DNA of 45,668 nucleotides from MED-G16 sp964467915. Its GTDB lineage: Bacteria; Bacteroidota; Bacteroidia; Cytophagales; MED-G16. This document shows positions 35,531 through 42,225 of this stretch, in pieces. The notes beneath the pieces were generated by a model. It saw only the letters and a list, made by a program, of their open reading frames with translations. It made no database searches and was not told where the DNA came from. The number at the start of each line of letters is the position of its first letter. Within the stretch, counting starts at the first letter, position 1. Made by a program: the position numbers and the translations under genes. The DNA lies in assembly GCA_964467915.1 (NCBI GenBank), contig CAYXSW010000013.1, forward strand, positions 1-45,668, in the 5' to 3' direction.

Positions 35531-36591
35531 TAAATACTATTTAATTCATCACAAAGAAGTTCAAAAACTTCTTTAGAATGTGTAGGAAAGTTAGCAATTC
35601 TTATCTGATTTGTTGCAGAGCCATATCCTTTTCCTATTATAAGTCCTTTTTCTTCGAGTTTTTCAATATAATGAGAACTTTCTTTTTTAGTTGTTGCAAT
35701 GGCTATAGTTTTAGATTGAAGGGTTTTGTTTTTTATAAATGTGTCTAGGTCTTGATGTCTGTCAATAGTATTATAAATCAATGATGATTTGTAGTTAGTA
35801 TCTCTAATTATTGTTTCCAGCCCAATATTATTCATATCTTCTAAAACTTTTGACAATACATATATAGCAAGTACATTAGGTGTTTCTGGTGTTTGATTTT
35901 TTAATGACATTTTATGTAATCTGTCAAGTGAGTGATATGTTCCTGTTATTTTTTTTTCTTTTATTTTATAATGTTTATCTAAGCATTTATCATTATAAAC
36001 CCATACACCTAATCCAGAAGGTAAACCAAAACATTTTTGAACTGAAAAGTAGAATGTGTCAACATCTATAATATTAAATGGAATTGATGGTAAACCACTG
36101 ACACAGTCTAATGAAATTATTGATTTAATTGCTTTTGATCTAATATCTGATATTTTTTTTTTATTACACATGATACCAGTACTTGTCTCATTTAATGTCA
36201 GAGATAATAATTCATGTGTGTCAGATAAGTTATCTGTTGAATACTCTTCTTTATCAAATAAGTAAGATTTTGCATTAATGTTATTTAATAAGGAAAATTC
36301 ATAAAATTTTTGGGAAAATGAACCGTTAATGAAATGACCAGAATCCTCTAATACTAGATTTTGAATTAATCTTTCCCAAATTTCATTTGCAGATGATAAA
36401 AATGATACGTGATACCCGTCTGGAATATTGATTAATTCTTTTAGGTTGAGAACACATGACTCGTAAATTATTTTGAATTCATTACTTCTGTGTGATATTG
36501 AGTATATATGGTTTTTCAATCCACTTTTAATATGTTCTTCTACAGTAAAAAATAATTCTGATGGACCGGGAGTAAAATAGATTTTTTTCAT
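35530..36591 (-). CDS. Class V aminotransferase, probable phosphoserine aminotransferase
   Basis: A 353-residue fold-type I aminotransferase. The N-terminus YFTPGPSELFFTVEEHI is of the alanine-glyoxylate aminotransferase kind rather than the FxAGPA start of E. coli SerC. The Asp in SLDCVSGLPSIPFN and the PLP Lys in YFSVQKCFGLPSGLGVW are in place. Because it lies between serA (4 bases upstream) and an SDR, downstream of serB, the likely reaction is glutamate plus 3-phosphohydroxypyruvate to phosphoserine. That function is inferred from context. An alanine- or serine-glyoxylate activity is the alternative. Confidence 0.78.
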   Translation of the reverse strand: MKKIYFTPGPSELFFTVEEHIKSGLKNHIYSISHRSNEFKIIYESCVLNLKELINIPDGYHVSFLSSANEIWERLIQNLVLEDSGHFINGSFSQKFYEFSLLNNINAKSYLFDKEEYSTDNLSDTHELLSLTLNETSTGIMCNKKKISDIRSKAIKSIISLDCVSGLPSIPFNIIDVDTFYFSVQKCFGLPSGLGVWVYNDKCLDKHYKIKEKKITGTYHSLDRLHKMSLKNQTPETPNVLAIYVLSKVLEDMNNIGLETIIRDTNYKSSLIYNTIDRHQDLDTFIKNKTLQSKTIAIATTKKESSHYIEKLEEKGLIIGKGYGSATNQIRIANFPTHSKEVFELLCDELNSI

Positions 36592-36595
36592 TTTA

Positions 36596-37822
36596 TTAGT
36601 ATAAAACTCTTAATCTTATTGTTTGGGGAATATTCTTTAATCTCTGTACAACATCATTGTTATATTCTCTATCTATATCAGTTATTACGTATCCTATATC
36701 TTCAATTGTCTTTAAGTATTGACCTTTTATATTAATATTAAATTTAGATATGATTTTATTAATTTCTAAAAGAACTCCTGGCTCATTAGTATGGATATGA
36801 ATTAATCTATGAGAATCTTTTTGTTCTGGAAGTGATAACTCAGGGAAATTAACACAACTAGAAGTATTTCCTGTATTAACAAAATCAATAATTTTATCGG
36901 GCACATAAGTTCCAATATTTTTCTGAGCCTCCTTTGTGCTTCCTCCAATGTGAGGTGATAATATTAAATTTTTTGTTCTTCTAAGAGAAGATTCAAATTT
37001 TTCACTATTACTTAGTGGTTCTTTAGGAAAAACATCAATTGCAGCTCCCAATAATTTATTATTTTTCAAATTTTCTTTTAATGAACTGATATCCACAACA
37101 TTCCCTCTACTGTAATTAATAAGAATAGATTTATCTTTCATTAAATTAATTTCTCTCTCCCCAATAAGGTTTGTATTGTCTTTTCTACCATCAACATGAA
37201 GAGATACAATATCAGACTCTTTTAGTAATGAATCTAGAGTTTCATATTTTTTTGCATTTCCAATAGATAGTTTATCAATTATATCATAGTAAATAACTCT
37301 CATACCTAGAGATTCGCAAATTACGGAAAGTTGAGATCCAATGTTTCCATACCCAATAATTCCAATTGTTTTATTTCTTATTTCATAGGAGTTAATAGAA
37401 TCTTTTCTCCATGTCCCATCATGTAAGTCGTTTGATTTATCAACAATACTTCTCATTAAGTTAATTATCTGACCAATAACAATTTCTACTACTGATCTTG
37501 TGTTACTATATGGAGCATTAAAAACTGTTATCCCCGCTTTTGTACATTCTTTAATGTTTATTTGATTTGTCCCTATACAAAAAGCCCCAATACTTAATAG
37601 CCTATTTGCTGATTCAATAACTTTTTTTGATATATTAGTTTTAGACCTTATCCCTAGTATGGAAACTTTCTTAATTTTACTAGTCAATTTTTCTTCACTT
37701 AAGCTGCCATCATATGTTTCTACATCATATCCTTCTCTTTCAAATAAATCTTTTGCTGATTTATCAAGTTTTTCAAGAAGTAGAACTTTTATTTTAGACT
37801 TGGGAAAAGATAATTTTTTCAT
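36596..37822 (-). CDS. serA: D-3-phosphoglycerate dehydrogenase SerA
   Basis: A 408-residue enzyme of the E. coli SerA type (410 residues) that oxidises 3-phosphoglycerate, the first step of serine synthesis. It has GAFCIGTNQINIKECTKAGI, the NAD motif GIIGYGNIGSQ (about residues 150-160), the catalytic Arg in INYSRGNVVD, and His in LSPHIGGSTKEAQ. The C-terminal ACT domain starts at RLIHIHTNEPGVLLEINK and keeps the His and Asn positions that bind serine in the E. coli enzyme, so feedback inhibition by serine is expected. The start overlaps the serB stop in an ATGA. Confidence 0.95.
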   Translation of the reverse strand: MKKLSFPKSKIKVLLLEKLDKSAKDLFEREGYDVETYDGSLSEEKLTSKIKKVSILGIRSKTNISKKVIESANRLLSIGAFCIGTNQINIKECTKAGITVFNAPYSNTRSVVEIVIGQIINLMRSIVDKSNDLHDGTWRKDSINSYEIRNKTIGIIGYGNIGSQLSVICESLGMRVIYYDIIDKLSIGNAKKYETLDSLLKESDIVSLHVDGRKDNTNLIGEREINLMKDKSILINYSRGNVVDISSLKENLKNNKLLGAAIDVFPKEPLSNSEKFESSLRRTKNLILSPHIGGSTKEAQKNIGTYVPDKIIDFVNTGNTSSCVNFPELSLPEQKDSHRLIHIHTNEPGVLLEINKIISKFNINIKGQYLKTIEDIGYVITDIDREYNNDVVQRLKNIPQTIRLRVLY

Positions 37823-38463
37823 TTATATATTTTAATAAATTGATCTAGCGATTTTAGTAAATAATCTGCATTTTTTACAATAGAATCTCTCTTAATGTTT
37901 TCTGTAAAAAGATAAAAATATTTTGCGTGTCCTTCTTTCTTTATTTCAAAATCTGTATAGCCATCACCAATAACATATGTATCACCTCTTAACCTCAAAT
38001 TTTTTACAATATTAGCTTTGCCTTTTGACATGGAAAGAGGGTTTTTATTGTCAAAACCAACTATTTTATTATTTTCAAAAAGAAAATTATTAGCAAAAAT
38101 ATTTTGGCTTCTTATTCCAAATTCTGTGACTATTGGGTCAATTAACTCATGAAATCCACTAGAGACTATGAATATTCTTTTTTTATTTTCTTTAATAAAA
38201 TTAATATTAGTTTTAAATGATTCGGAAATATTTTTTTTTAGAAAAGAAACGGTTTTTTTTATATCATCCTTATCAGATTCAATTAGTTCTATTCTTCTTT
38301 GCAGAGATTCGGAAAAAGAAATTTTCCCTTCCATACCCAAATTTGTAATTTTTCTAATTTTCTCCTCAAATTCGATATTATTATTTTTAGAAAGTCTTGA
38401 TAATTCATCTAATGACTCAACTTTTATGAATGTCGAGTCATAATCAATTATGATATTTTTCAT
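37819..38463 (-). CDS. serB: HAD-family phosphoserine phosphatase (SerB-like)
   Basis: A 214-residue haloacid dehalogenase-type phosphatase. HAD motif I is DYDSTFIKVESLDEL (nucleophile Asp in residues 7-11), motif II is FIVSSGFHELI (about 98-108), and motif III is YVIGDGYTDFEIKKEG (about 165-180) with a preceding Lys. The cap with EGKISFSESLQRRIELI resembles phosphoserine phosphatases. Flanked by phoH and serA with ATGA overlaps on both sides, it supplies the last step of serine synthesis, hydrolysis of phosphoserine. Specificity is inferred from context as well as motifs. Confidence 0.88.
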   Translation of the reverse strand: MKNIIIDYDSTFIKVESLDELSRLSKNNNIEFEEKIRKITNLGMEGKISFSESLQRRIELIESDKDDIKKTVSFLKKNISESFKTNINFIKENKKRIFIVSSGFHELIDPIVTEFGIRSQNIFANNFLFENNKIVGFDNKNPLSMSKGKANIVKNLRLRGDTYVIGDGYTDFEIKKEGHAKYFYLFTENIKRDSIVKNADYLLKSLDQFIKIYK

Positions 38464-39383
38464 AACCTCTGATATTTATCTAATATCTTTTTAACTAACC
38501 TATGTCTTAATACATCAGAGCTATCTAAGAAGGTAAAACCAACTCCTTCTAAATTATTTAACTTATTTTGAGCATCAACAAGTCCTGATGATTGATTTTT
38601 CCTTAAATCTATTTGTGATACATCTCCTGTTACTATCATTTTTGAGTTTTTACCTAACCTTGTCAGAAACATCTTGAGTTGGGATTCAGTAGTGTTTTGG
38701 GCTTCATCAAGCAAAATAAAAGCGTTTTTGAGAGTTCTTCCTCTCATGTATGCTAAAGGAGCAATCTCAATAGTTTTATTTTCAATGAAGTTTTTCATCT
38801 TGGATATAGGAATCATGTCTTCTAAAGCATCGTAAATTGGTTTAAGATAGGGATCAATTTTATCTTGAAGGTCTCCTGGTAAAAATCCAAGGTTTTCTCC
38901 AGCTTCAACAACTGGTCTTGTAATTATTATTTTTTTAACTCTTTTTTCTTTTAGTGCTTTAACTCCTAAAGCTACACTAATATAAGTTTTTCCAGTTCCT
39001 GCTGGACCTATCACAAATAACAAATCATTTATTGAGTGCAGTTCAACTATTTTCTTTTGATTTGAGGTTTTAGCTAATATTTTATTACCATTAGAACCGT
39101 AAATAATAGACTCACTTTCTTCGTTACTATGTCCATTTTTGATATGATTTAAAACTATTTTTCTGTCTACCTTTCCAAACTTTTCAAAATGTATCAAAAG
39201 AGAATTTATAATGCTTTCAACTTCAATAATTTGTGTTTTATTGCCCTTTATTGAAATTTTATTTCCTCTAGAAACAATTTTGGTTTTTGGAAAAGCTGTT
39301 TCAAGCTCCTGAATATTTTTATTTTTTACACCTAAAAAACTAACTAACTCAATATTATAAAGGTCTATTATTTTTTCTACCAA
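38460..39383 (-). CDS. phoH: PhoH-like ATPase, TTG start
   Basis: A 307-residue PhoH/YbeZ-family P-loop protein with Walker A GPAGTGKTY (about residues 134-142), ITRPVVEAGENLGFLPGDLQ, Walker B FILLDEAQNTT, and VTGDVSQIDLR. An N-terminal KH-like segment (TKIVSRGNKISIKG) suggests RNA binding; relatives are linked to rRNA maturation and toxin-like RNA unwinding. The start is TTG (complement of 39381-39383): a stop lies two codons upstream, and the residues after TTG align with the usual family start (EKIIDLYNIELVSFLG). It heads an operon with serB, serA, an aminotransferase and an SDR, sharing an ATGA with serB. Confidence 0.92.
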   Translation of the reverse strand: MVEKIIDLYNIELVSFLGVKNKNIQELETAFPKTKIVSRGNKISIKGNKTQIIEVESIINSLLIHFEKFGKVDRKIVLNHIKNGHSNEESESIIYGSNGNKILAKTSNQKKIVELHSINDLLFVIGPAGTGKTYISVALGVKALKEKRVKKIIITRPVVEAGENLGFLPGDLQDKIDPYLKPIYDALEDMIPISKMKNFIENKTIEIAPLAYMRGRTLKNAFILLDEAQNTTESQLKMFLTRLGKNSKMIVTGDVSQIDLRKNQSSGLVDAQNKLNNLEGVGFTFLDSSDVLRHRLVKKILDKYQRL

Positions 39384-39407
39384 AATTTATTATATCTTTT
39401 TTTGATG

Positions 39408-39415
39408 CAAATTTA
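39408..39415 (-). promoter_or_regulatory. Putative -7 box (TAAATTTG) for the phoH-ser operon
   Basis: On the minus strand TAAATTTG is an exact TAnnTTTG match, ending 24 bases before the phoH TTG start, in the 51-base gap between the divergent phoH and SAM hydrolase-like genes. No clear -33 element at the usual spacing. It would drive the whole serine operon. Confidence 0.4.
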
Positions 39416-39434
39416 AAAATTATTCAATTTGCTT

Positions 39435-40199
39435 ATGTCAATAATTACCTTTATTTCAGATTTTGGTACAACTGATCATTATGTTGCATCAGTAAAAGCT
39501 TCTATATTAAAGTATAACCCTAATAATAAAGTAATTGATATATCTCACGAAATAAAAAAATATGATTTATCTCATGCTGCTTATGTTTTTAAAAATGTGT
39601 TCAGTGAGTTTCCTGATAATTCTGTTCATATAATTGCTGTAAATAATTCTGATGATCATTCCGATATTCTTTTATTTCAATTAGACAATCAATTTATTAT
39701 TACATATGATTCAGGAATAATAAGTTTAATTGATTCAAGTGAAAATTTAAATGCAATCAAATTAGATGGAAAAATACATTCTTCTTTTCCAGAAAAATTT
39801 ATGGGTGAAGTAGCATCAAAGCTAGCTTCTGGAATAAATTACACTACTTTAGGTAATCCATCAAAAAATGTAAGGCAGTACCTAGATAGAGAGGTTAGAA
39901 TTCAGAAAAATCAAATAATAGGACACTCAATAAGGATTGATAATTATGGAAATATTATCACCAATATATCTAAGTCAGATTTTTATAATATGTTATCAAG
40001 ACACACAGGAAATTTTGAGATTAACTTAGGTGTTGACAAAATAATTACAATATCTGATTCATATAATGATGTTGGAATAGCTGATTTATATGCTCTTTTT
40101 AATTATAATAATAACCTTGAAATTGGGATGAATAGAGGTAATGCCTCTAATTTGTTAGGCATAAAAAATCATACTCCTATCACCATAAATTTTTTATAG
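39435..40199 (+). CDS. SAM hydroxide adenosyltransferase (DUF62, chlorinase/fluorinase superfamily)
   Basis: A 254-residue protein. I chose the ATG at 39435 (MSIITFISDFG), not the TTG two codons earlier, because the family starts this way. N-terminal TFISDFGTTDHYVASVKASI and the C-terminal segment GHSIRIDNYGNIITNISKSDF are characteristic of the family that uses water to split S-adenosylmethionine into adenosine and methionine. The usual DPGVG-containing loop is replaced by AVNNSDDHSDI (about residues 70-80), so the Asp/Arg of the catalytic triad may be missing. A TCAATTTG near-match to the -7 box ends three bases before the ATG, suggesting a very short leader. Divergent from phoH. Confidence 0.85.
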   Translation: MSIITFISDFGTTDHYVASVKASILKYNPNNKVIDISHEIKKYDLSHAAYVFKNVFSEFPDNSVHIIAVNNSDDHSDILLFQLDNQFIITYDSGIISLIDSSENLNAIKLDGKIHSSFPEKFMGEVASKLASGINYTTLGNPSKNVRQYLDREVRIQKNQIIGHSIRIDNYGNIITNISKSDFYNMLSRHTGNFEINLGVDKIITISDSYNDVGIADLYALFNYNNNLEIGMNRGNASNLLGIKNHTPITINFL

Positions 40200-40208
40200 T
40201 AAATAATG

Positions 40209-40216
40209 TATTTTTG
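40209..40216 (+). promoter_or_regulatory. Putative -7 box (TATTTTTG) for tRNA-Leu and hflX
   Basis: An exact TAnnTTTG match ending 9 bases before the mature 5' end of the tRNA, a natural distance for a tRNA promoter. A T-run about 15-20 bases further upstream is the only -33 candidate. It probably drives both the tRNA and the hflX message behind it. Confidence 0.5.
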
Positions 40217-40225
40217 CTTCCACTT

Positions 40226-40307
40226 GCCAAAGTGGCGGAACTGGTAGACGCGCACGATTCAAAATCGTGTTCCCTCGGGAGTGTGGGTTCGATTCCCACC
40301 TTTGGTA
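40226..40307 (+). tRNA. tRNA-Leu (anticodon CAA)
   Basis: A complete type II tRNA. The acceptor arms GCCAAAG and CTTTGGT pair (one G-U), with discriminator A. The D arm contains AACTGGTAGAC. The anticodon stem is CACGA/TCGTG with loop TTCAAAA, giving anticodon CAA (codon UUG). A long variable arm (TTCCCTCGGGAGT) follows, then T stem GTGGG/CCCAC with loop TTCGATT. No CCA is encoded after the discriminator (the next bases are CAT). The hflX ATG begins 8 bases after its 3' end. Confidence 0.97.
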
Positions 40308-40315
40308 CATATAAA

Positions 40316-41509
40316 ATGGAAAAGACAGTTATTGTTGGCCTTATAAATAAGAATCAGAATCAAAAAAAATCCCAAGAGTATCTTGATGAACTTGAGTTTT
40401 TATCTATTACTGCTGGAGGGGTAGTTGAGAAAAGATTTACCCAAAAGATTGATACTCCAAATCCAAGTACATTAATAGGGAAGGGTAAGATGGATGAAAT
40501 AAATACTTATGTTAAAGCAAAAAATATTCAGGCCATAGTATTTGATGATGAATTATCACCTGCACAAGAAAAAAATATAAGCAAGATTCTGAAAATTAAA
40601 GTTTTAGATAGAACCAATTTAATTTTGGACATTTTTGCTCAGAGGGCAAAGACTAGCTATGCAAGAACTCAAGTTGAACTTGCTCAGTGTCAGTACCTTC
40701 TTCCAAGGTTAAGAGGTATGTGGACTCACCTTGAGAGACAGAAGGGTGGTATTGGTATGAGAGGTCCTGGAGAAACTGAGATAGAGACTGATAGAAGAAT
40801 TGTTAGAGATAAAATTGCTTTGTTGAAGTCTAAAATTAAAACTATTGATAAGCAGATGTCTGTACAAAGAGGAAATAGAGGAAAGTTGATAAGAGCAGCT
40901 CTTGTTGGTTATACTAATGTTGGGAAGTCCACACTTATGAATTCAATAAGTAAATCAAGTGTCTTTGCAGAAGATAAACTTTTTGCAACACTAGATACTA
41001 CAACAAGAAAAGTTGTTATAGGTAATCTTCCATTTTTATTAGGGGACACCGTAGGTTTTATTAGAAAACTGCCTACTCAGCTTATTGAATCATTTAAGAG
41101 TACTTTAGATGAGGTTAGAGAGGCAGATTTATTGATTCATGTGGTTGATATATCCCACCCAAGTTTTCAGGAGCATATGGACTCTGTAAATAAAATTTTA
41201 GAGGAAATTAATGGACATAATAAGCCATCAATAGTTGTTTTTAATAAGATAGATAACTATAAGAAAGAAGATTATGATGAAACTGACTTAATTAATGATT
41301 ATTCAGAAAAGAATTTTTCTTTAAAAGAATGGGAAGAGACATGGATTTCTAAACTTGGTGAAAATGTAGTTTTTATGTCTGCAACTAAGAAAACCAATAT
41401 TGATCAATTTAAAAAAACAGTATATAGAGAGGTTAGAAAAATACATATAAAGAGATACCCATATAATAATTTCTTATATCCAGATATTGATAAATTTGAG
41501 GTAATATGA
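40316..41509 (+). CDS. hflX: Ribosome-splitting GTPase HflX
   Basis: A 397-residue GTPase that dissociates stalled ribosomes. I start it at the ATG 8 bases after tRNA-Leu; a longer frame from 40214 merely translates the tRNA. The N-terminal domain has TPNPSTLIGKGKMDEI and VFDDELSPAQEKNI. The linker has the family signature RLRGMWTHLERQKGGIGMRG with GPGETEIETDRR. The G domain has GYTNVGKST, DTVGFIRKLP, FNKID and SATK. Its 3' end overlaps a 69-residue membrane protein gene by an ATGA. No Shine-Dalgarno can lie between it and the tRNA. Confidence 0.96.
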   Translation: MEKTVIVGLINKNQNQKKSQEYLDELEFLSITAGGVVEKRFTQKIDTPNPSTLIGKGKMDEINTYVKAKNIQAIVFDDELSPAQEKNISKILKIKVLDRTNLILDIFAQRAKTSYARTQVELAQCQYLLPRLRGMWTHLERQKGGIGMRGPGETEIETDRRIVRDKIALLKSKIKTIDKQMSVQRGNRGKLIRAALVGYTNVGKSTLMNSISKSSVFAEDKLFATLDTTTRKVVIGNLPFLLGDTVGFIRKLPTQLIESFKSTLDEVREADLLIHVVDISHPSFQEHMDSVNKILEEINGHNKPSIVVFNKIDNYKKEDYDETDLINDYSEKNFSLKEWEETWISKLGENVVFMSATKKTNIDQFKKTVYREVRKIHIKRYPYNNFLYPDIDKFEVI

Positions 41510-41715
41510 AGAATAAAATTTTTAATTCTATTAAGTCAGGAGTTGGAAGTTATATACTCCTTATATTAATTAATTATATAATTTATCTTTTATCTGGATG
41601 GAGTATAATGGATGAGATGATTCCAGGACTTAATAAAGATTTTTTTGCTGTTTCTATATTTCTATTTCTTATCCTTTTCGTGACAGATTATTTTTTTTAT
41701 AAAGGAAAATATTAA
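41506..41715 (+). CDS. Small two-helix membrane protein coupled to hflX
   Basis: A 69-residue protein with two predicted membrane helices (about residues 15-30, YILLILINYIIYLLSG, and 47-64, FAVSIFLFLILFVTDYFF) joined by a short loop MDEMIPGLNKD, with a basic N-terminus. Its ATG overlaps the hflX stop, which is the main evidence that it is a real gene. I do not recognise a family. It ends 9 bases from the convergent gene, at a weak hairpin. Confidence 0.6.
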   Translation: MKNKIFNSIKSGVGSYILLILINYIIYLLSGWSIMDEMIPGLNKDFFAVSIFLFLILFVTDYFFYKGKY

Positions 41716-41719
41716 ATAA

Positions 41720-41739
41720 AAGTCCTAATTAAAGGGCTT
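41720..41739. terminator. Weak hairpin between convergent genes
   Basis: A seven-pair stem (41720-41726 with 41733-41739, one G-U) and a six-base loop, between the stops of the hflX partner and the convergent membrane protein gene. On the minus strand it is followed by a TTTTATTT run, so it is better placed to end the minus-strand transcript, although it overlaps that gene's stop codon. Modest stability. Confidence 0.3.
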
Positions 41740-42150
41740 AATGTATTTCTTTACTACATAACCCCATGGAACAAAGATTACAGGCAATATCACTAGTATA
41801 AAAGGAAAAATCATCCCATCCGTCGTATCATCAGAAAGATTGCCATCTTGGAACAATGGGAGAGCAACTAAAATTAACCAAATAGTTTTGTAAACAATTT
41901 CAAGAACCATAATGGGGATCATTTTAACTGTATGAAAAATTCCAATAACTGCAAATAATGTGAATGCAGCCCAGACACTCCAGTTCATCGCATCACTTGG
42001 ATCCCACTTCTGATCATAGGTGATTATATGAGTCCAAACATCCATAGCCAGAAGTGTAGCCATCAAAATATAAATAAATCTCATCCCATATATATTGATA
42101 GGGCGAATCCCATCAAACCTATCATGATCTTGTTCAAATAATTTTTTCAT
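41725..42150 (-). CDS. Small four-helix membrane protein of unknown function
   Basis: A 141-residue protein with a charged N-terminus (KKLFEQDHDRFDGIRPINIYG) and four hydrophobic helices (about residues 24-44, 60-75, 80-96 and 112-130). The loop between the first two holds ITYDQKWDPSDAMNWSVW. It stands alone between hflX's partner and the divergent propeller-protein gene. I do not recognise the family; the pattern looks like small conserved membrane proteins of marine Bacteroidota. Codon usage and the clean start with MKK support a real gene. Confidence 0.7.
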   Translation of the reverse strand: MKKLFEQDHDRFDGIRPINIYGMRFIYILMATLLAMDVWTHIITYDQKWDPSDAMNWSVWAAFTLFAVIGIFHTVKMIPIMVLEIVYKTIWLILVALPLFQDGNLSDDTTDGMIFPFILVILPVIFVPWGYVVKKYIKPFN

Positions 42151-42199
42151 AAATTTTATTTTTTCTTATTATACTAAATAATTTATTTTTTAAAAAATA

Positions 42200-42207
42200 T
42201 ATATTTG
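42200..42207 (+). promoter_or_regulatory. Putative -7 box (TATATTTG) for the second propeller protein gene
   Basis: An exact TAnnTTTG match lying 18 bases before the ATG at 42226, in the 75-base divergent gap. The sequence just upstream is a long A/T run, so the -33 element cannot be assigned with confidence. Confidence 0.42.
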
Positions 42208-42225
42208 ATTTAAATAAACCACATT

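Noticed and set aside
40214..40315. In-frame 34-residue N-terminal extension of hflX
   Set aside because: It is the translation of tRNA-Leu and its flanks; HflX homology begins only at the ATG at 40316.
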